From positions 4,464,001 through 4,528,000 of the forward strand of contig CP053418.1 in the NCBI GenBank assembly GCA_013127575.1: a stretch of DNA of 64,000 bases, given 5' to 3'. Each line of letters opens with the position of its first letter. Position 1 is the stretch's first letter. This DNA is from Ramlibacter terrae (GTDB taxonomy: Bacteria; Pseudomonadota; Gammaproteobacteria; Burkholderiales; Burkholderiaceae_C). Both the position numbers and the translations under genes were made by a program. The notes beneath the pieces are model-generated. The model searched no databases, was not told the origin of the DNA, and worked only from the letters and a program-made list of their open reading frames with translations. Below, piece by piece: positions 60,890-64,000 of this stretch.

Positions 60890-61007
60890 GCCTCATGCTA
60901 ACTCGACCTTTGTTCCGCGGATGTCTGCCTCCGACTCACAACAGTCCTAGACCGTCCCTTCCGAGGCTCTCCTGAGACGATGCAGCAACAAGAGGAGAGA
61001 AAAGCAC

Positions 61008-61424
61008 ATGCAATGGTGGCTGAGTTCTGCCGGGGCCCTCATCGCGGCCTTGGTGACGTTTGTGATTTCTTGGTCTGCCCTCAAGCCTCGACAGAGGCTG
61101 TTTGCGACACGACTCGTCTCTCGTTGGGCCCAGCGTGCTGCTATCGCATTTGCGACTCTCTACTTCACTTGGGTCAACGTCGACTTCTTGATGAAAGACG
61201 GACCAATCGCGCGGCTGGAACTGTTCGTCCTATTGCTCGCGAATGCAGAAGCGCTGATCCTCATCCTCGTTCATCTATTCGTAAAAGCTTTCAGTGGCTT
61301 CTTGGACAAACGCAACGAGCGCTGGGAGAAGATGTCCGCACGAATTGCAACACTGGAAGCCCGATCGCCCTCCGGACCCAGTTCTCAGGGTACTCGCAAC
61401 ACTACCGGCACGCGCACGCGGTGA
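61008..61424 (+). CDS. Small membrane protein with C-terminal coiled segment
   Basis: Intact, 138 residues. Membrane segments: LSSAGALIAALVTFVISWSA, RAAIAFATLYFTWVNVDFLM and ELFVLLLANAEALILILVHL; a charged tail follows (DKRNERWEKMSARIATLEAR). AGAGGAG lies 10 bases before ATG 61008. No family recognised. Confidence 0.65.
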   Translation: MQWWLSSAGALIAALVTFVISWSALKPRQRLFATRLVSRWAQRAAIAFATLYFTWVNVDFLMKDGPIARLELFVLLLANAEALILILVHLFVKAFSGFLDKRNERWEKMSARIATLEARSPSGPSSQGTRNTTGTRTR

Positions 61425-61499
61425 CCGCGCCGGAAAGCGGCCCTCGCTAGTCCCCGGCATACGATCTCGACCGCCTTCTAACCTCGAGACGTCTGTGTA

Positions 61500-61781
61500 C
61501 CAGCGCCACCCTAGCACCACGCTCAACAGGCACTTCGAGGCGCGCCCCTTCCGGGCGCAGCACCCGGTGCATCGGAGTTCTTGTTCGTCGGTCTGGACGC
61601 CAACTATGATCCCGCTTTGGAAGAATCGCCAGCCTTCGCGAGCGTTCTCGAGTACCACGATGATGGGATCAGTTTCTGGCGGCGTCACGTGTACCAGCAC
61701 CTCCACTTCTCGAATTACGGGAAGTTCCAGAAACGGCTTACGCGCGAGGCTACGGTGATCCGTGCACTGGCCCGTCTGTAG
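61500..61781 (+). CDS. Fragment of an uncharacterised uracil-DNA-glycosylase-like protein
   Basis: The frame ending at 61781 reads LFVGLDANYDPALEESPAFA, then LEYHDDGISFWRRHVYQHLH, a start-of-fold motif (GLDANYD) I associate with a glycosylase-like family in accessory regions. The expected remainder (HHPFLLP and catalytic parts) is missing; the sequence runs instead into a repeat. Probably a decayed or truncated cassette. Confidence 0.45.
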
Positions 61782-61810
61782 GGAGCGGCTGCCTAGGAAG
61801 CGGCTGGTGT

Positions 61811-61840
61811 CTGCTTTTTTTTGGCCGGAAGCAGATGTCA
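61811..61840. repeat. Palindromic intergenic repeat, copy 14
   Basis: CTGCTTTTTTTTGGCCGGAA followed by GCAGATGTCA, with a run of eight T in the left half. About 30 bases before the next small ORF. Confidence 0.7.
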
Positions 61841-61872
61841 CGCACTGTTCGGCGCAGCCGTATAGTCCGTCC

Positions 61873-62055
61873 ATGGCGATTCCTCTCACCAAAGTAGACG
61901 CCGCATGCCGGCAGTTCGCTACCGCGATCAGGTTGTTCTTCAATGGCGGAGACTCTTTCTTCCCGGCGGTCAGCGGTCGACTCCGACGTTGCCAACTCCA
62001 CTTGCGGAAGGCTCGAGGCGCACGGATCGCCATGACTCTCCACGAGCGCGCATGA
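61873..62055 (+). CDS. Small protein, probably truncated
   Basis: 60 codons from ATG 61873. MAIPLTKVDAACRQFATAIR then LFFNGGDSFFPAV resembles the start of a small hypothetical family whose usual continuation is lost here. It ends overlapping the start of the glutathione reductase gene by four bases. Confidence 0.4.
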   Translation: MAIPLTKVDAACRQFATAIRLFFNGGDSFFPAVSGRLRRCQLHLRKARGARIAMTLHERA

Positions 62056-63401
62056 CGGCGCACGACTTCGATCTCTTCGTCATCGGCGCGGGTTCCGGTG
62101 GCGTGCGCGCCGCGCGGATTGCCGCCACCCACGGCGCCCGGGTCGGCATCGCCGAGGGCTCGCGCTATGGCGGCACCTGCGTCCATCGCGGGTGCGTGCC
62201 GAAGAAGCTGCTGGTCTACGCCAGCCGCTTTCGCGACCAGTACGTCGCGAGCCAGGCCTATGGCTGGCGGCTCGGCGAGATCCCGGCCTTCGAGTGGTCG
62301 CAGCTGCGCGATCGCAAGGACGCCGAGCTCGACCGGCTGGAGGGCATCTACCAGCGCAACCTGCGCACCGCGGGCGTGGACACGATCCGCGAATTCGCCC
62401 GGATCGTCGATGCGCACACCGTTCGGCTGCTGGGGAGCAACCGGCAGGTCACGGCGGGGAGGATCCTGGTGGCCACCGGCGGCAAGCCGGCGGTGTACGG
62501 CTTTCCGGGCCACGAGCTGGCGATCACCTCCGACGACGTGTTCCACCTGCCCGAGCTGCCGCGCCGCGTGCTTGTGGTGGGCGGCGGGTACATCGGCGTC
62601 GAGTTCGCGGGCATCCTTGCGGGCATGGGCAGCGAGGTGACCCAGTTGGTGCGCGGTCCCCGCCTGCTGCGCGGCTTCGACCCGGACGTGAGTGACCTGC
62701 TGGCCGCGCACCACGCGCGCCGCGGCATCCGCACGCGGTTCGGCCCGGAGGTGCGGAGCATCGAGAAAGTCGCGACGGGCCTGCGCGTGTTGGACAGTGC
62801 CGGCACGCACGGAGGTGGACCAGGTGCTTCTCTGCACCGGGCGGGTCCCGAACATCCGGGGACTGGGGCTGGAGGACGCCGGCGTCGCCACTGACCCCAT
62901 CGGTGCGATCCGCGTCGACGACGAGGGCCGCACCAATGTCGACTCCATCTTCGCCATCGGCGATGTCACCGACCGCGTGAACCTCACGCCCGTGGCCATC
63001 CGCGAAGGCCACGCGTTCGCCGACCGTCATTTCGGCGACGGCACGGCGATGCCGATCGACTACCACCTGATCCCGACCGCCGTCTTCAGCACGCCGGAGA
63101 TCGGCACGGTCGGCCTCACCGAGGAGAGCGCCCGCGAGAAGTACCCGCAGCTGCGGGTGCTGCAGACGAAGTTCCGCGCCATGGCGCAGGCGTTCGCCGG
63201 CTCGGACGACCGGTGTTCATCAAGGTACTGGTCGATGGCGCGACCGACCGCGTGGTCGGCGTCCATCTTTTCGGCGAAGGCGTCGCGGAGATGATCCAAC
63301 TGGTGGCCGTCGCACTCACCGCCGGGGCCACGTGGACGGACTTCCGGCGCACCGTGGCTCTGCATCCGACCATTGCCGAGGAAATCGTGACGCTGAACTA
63401 G
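62052..63401 (+). CDS. gor: Glutathione-disulfide reductase (pyridine nucleotide-disulfide oxidoreductase)
   Basis: About 449 residues. FAD-binding FVIGAGSGGVRAARIAATHG, redox-active pair in GGTCVHRGCVPKKLLVYASR, NADP-binding VVGGGYIGVEFAGILAGMGS, second FAD segment TNVDSIFAIGDVTDRVNLTP and C-terminal LHPTIAEEIVTLN (catalytic His-Glu) give the full family order. Frame changes lie near 62815 and 63215. It reduces GSSG with NADPH in the cytosol. The start overlaps the small ORF before it. Confidence 0.88.
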
Positions 63402-63482
63402 CCGCGGCTGCCGAACTCGCCGGCGGCGGGGGGCACGGCTCGGCGCATTCGGCGAAGTCATGAGGTGACAGTTGCGTGATGC

Positions 63483-63510
63483 CTGCTCCCGACCCCAAGC
63501 AGACGTCGCC
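63483..63510. repeat. Palindromic intergenic repeat, copy 15
   Basis: CTGCTCCCGACCCCAAGCAG followed by ACGTCGCC, between the convergent gor and MFS genes. Confidence 0.6.
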
Positions 63511-63561
63511 AGTCGAACGCCCTCAGCGAGCCCATCTTGCGAGCCGAGCGTTCGCCAAGGC

Positions 63562-64000
63562 TCAGTTGTCGGTTGAGAATGCGCCGTGAGCGGGTGTCGT
63601 GCGAGCGCGTGAGGCCAGAAGCACCAGGACTGCAGCAATGAGCAGCACGCCTGCGCTCGCCGCGAACGTGCCCCGGTAACCGCTTCGATCGAAGAGGACG
63701 CCACCGGCTGTCGAACCGCCCGCAATGGCCAGTTGGATCACGGCGACCATCAGCCCGCCGCCGGCCTCGGTGTGGTCGGGTAACGCTCGGGCGAGCCAGC
63801 TCCACCAGCCAACCGGGGCCGCCGTGCCTATCAGGCCCCAGAAGAAGAGCAGTGTCGACACAGGGCCCAGTTGCCCGCCGAAGAGCACCAGCATTACGGC
63901 GATGAAGGCCATCAGCACCGGAATGGCGATGAGCGTGCGGAACAGGCCTGCCGGATCACCCGGCCGATGCTCATGGTGCCGAGCAGACCTGCCACCCCGA
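63562..64000 (-). CDS. MFS transporter, C-terminal part
   Basis: Final third of a major-facilitator efflux protein (sugar/nucleoside-exporter-like, e.g. YdhP/NepI type). Membrane segments: AFIAVMLVLFGGQLGPVSTL, LFFWGLIGTAAPVGWWSWLA, VAVIQLAIAGGSTAGGVLFD and FAASAGVLLIAAVLVLLASR. The rest of the gene lies beyond the window. A frame change near 63945 separates the start of this segment (LLGTMSIGR) from the main frame. Confidence 0.8.
   Translation of the reverse strand, partial: RGGRSARHHEHRPGDPAGLFRTLIAIPVLMAFIAVMLVLFGGQLGPVSTLLFFWGLIGTAAPVGWWSWLARALPDHTEAGGGLMVAVIQLAIAGGSTAGGVLFDRSGYRGTFAASAGVLLIAAVLVLLASRARTTPAHGAFSTDN

Noticed and set aside
9458..63510. Classical integron attC sites
   Set aside because: The palindromes lack RYYYAAC/GTTRRRY core sites and no integron integrase is in the window.

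Overview
The window is GC-rich DNA from a betaproteobacterium, most likely a Burkholderiales member close to Comamonadaceae (Variovorax/Ramlibacter/Polaromonas-like). The grounds are three Bug-type tricarboxylate receptors, several CaiB/BaiF, FAH and IclR genes, a D-aminoacylase/ABC peptide operon and base composition. No rRNA, tRNA or CRISPR was seen. More than half of the genes carry one or more single- or double-base frame changes that the protein families let one bridge. The shifts hit essentially every long high-GC gene, so most look like sequencing or assembly indels rather than pseudogenes. Gene boundaries below are the inferred full genes, not the broken reading frames.

Layout. (1) 1-7905 (+): a coupled operon for D-amino-acid peptides: peptide ABC transporter, PLP-dependent D-amino acid deaminase, RpiR/SIS regulator and D-aminoacylase. 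(2) 7.97-21.3 kb: an accessory stretch of unrelated one- and two-gene units: Gre-like factor, GFA enzyme with HxlR regulator, three GNAT acetyltransferases, orphan TrpF, alpha/beta hydrolase, GrpB, orphan MazF, PhlG-like hydrolase with TetR, methyltransferase, AraC regulator, an orphan NuoB and a VOC protein. A relic of a CatB/Vat acetyltransferase lies at 11.1-11.3 kb. (3) 21.5-28.7 kb (-): catabolic module A: FAH-family hydrolase, FAD hydroxylase, VOC dioxygenase-like protein, TRAP transporter, NTF2-like protein and Rieske oxygenase, with a divergent IclR regulator. (4) 29.7-37.5 kb (-): module B, with the same core (FAD hydroxylase, VOC, FAH, NTF2-like) but an ABC importer and a Bug receptor, with a divergent TetR regulator. 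(5) 38.3-40.6 kb: a lipoprotein and a PD-(D/E)XK-like protein. (6) 40.6-52.2 kb: a CoA-ester pathway read in both directions from an IclR operator at 44.4 kb. Leftward are CaiB, MaoC, a 44-codon ORF and a quinone-oxidoreductase-like MDR. Rightward are two tandem Bug receptors, GctA/GctB-like subunits, CaiB, a CitE-like lyase, an acetyl-CoA hydrolase/transferase and an enoyl-CoA hydratase. (7) 52.6-64 kb: accessory stretch with two IS30-family copies, an ECF41-type sigma factor with its AhpD-like partner and a matching promoter, an NYN-LOTUS protein, a second PD-(D/E)XK-like protein, a 5'-nucleotidase, glutathione reductase and the end of an MFS exporter.

The most unusual structure is a family of about 25-bp imperfect palindromes (core TGCTTCTGGCCGAAAGCAGA, usually followed by CGTC). 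They occur only in the accessory stretches (9.4-20.5, 38.4-40.4 and 52.6-63.5 kb). They separate single genes like cassette boundaries and nearly all point the same way. Copy 1 of the IS30-family element split one of them, with a 2-bp target duplication, and copy 2 abuts half of another.
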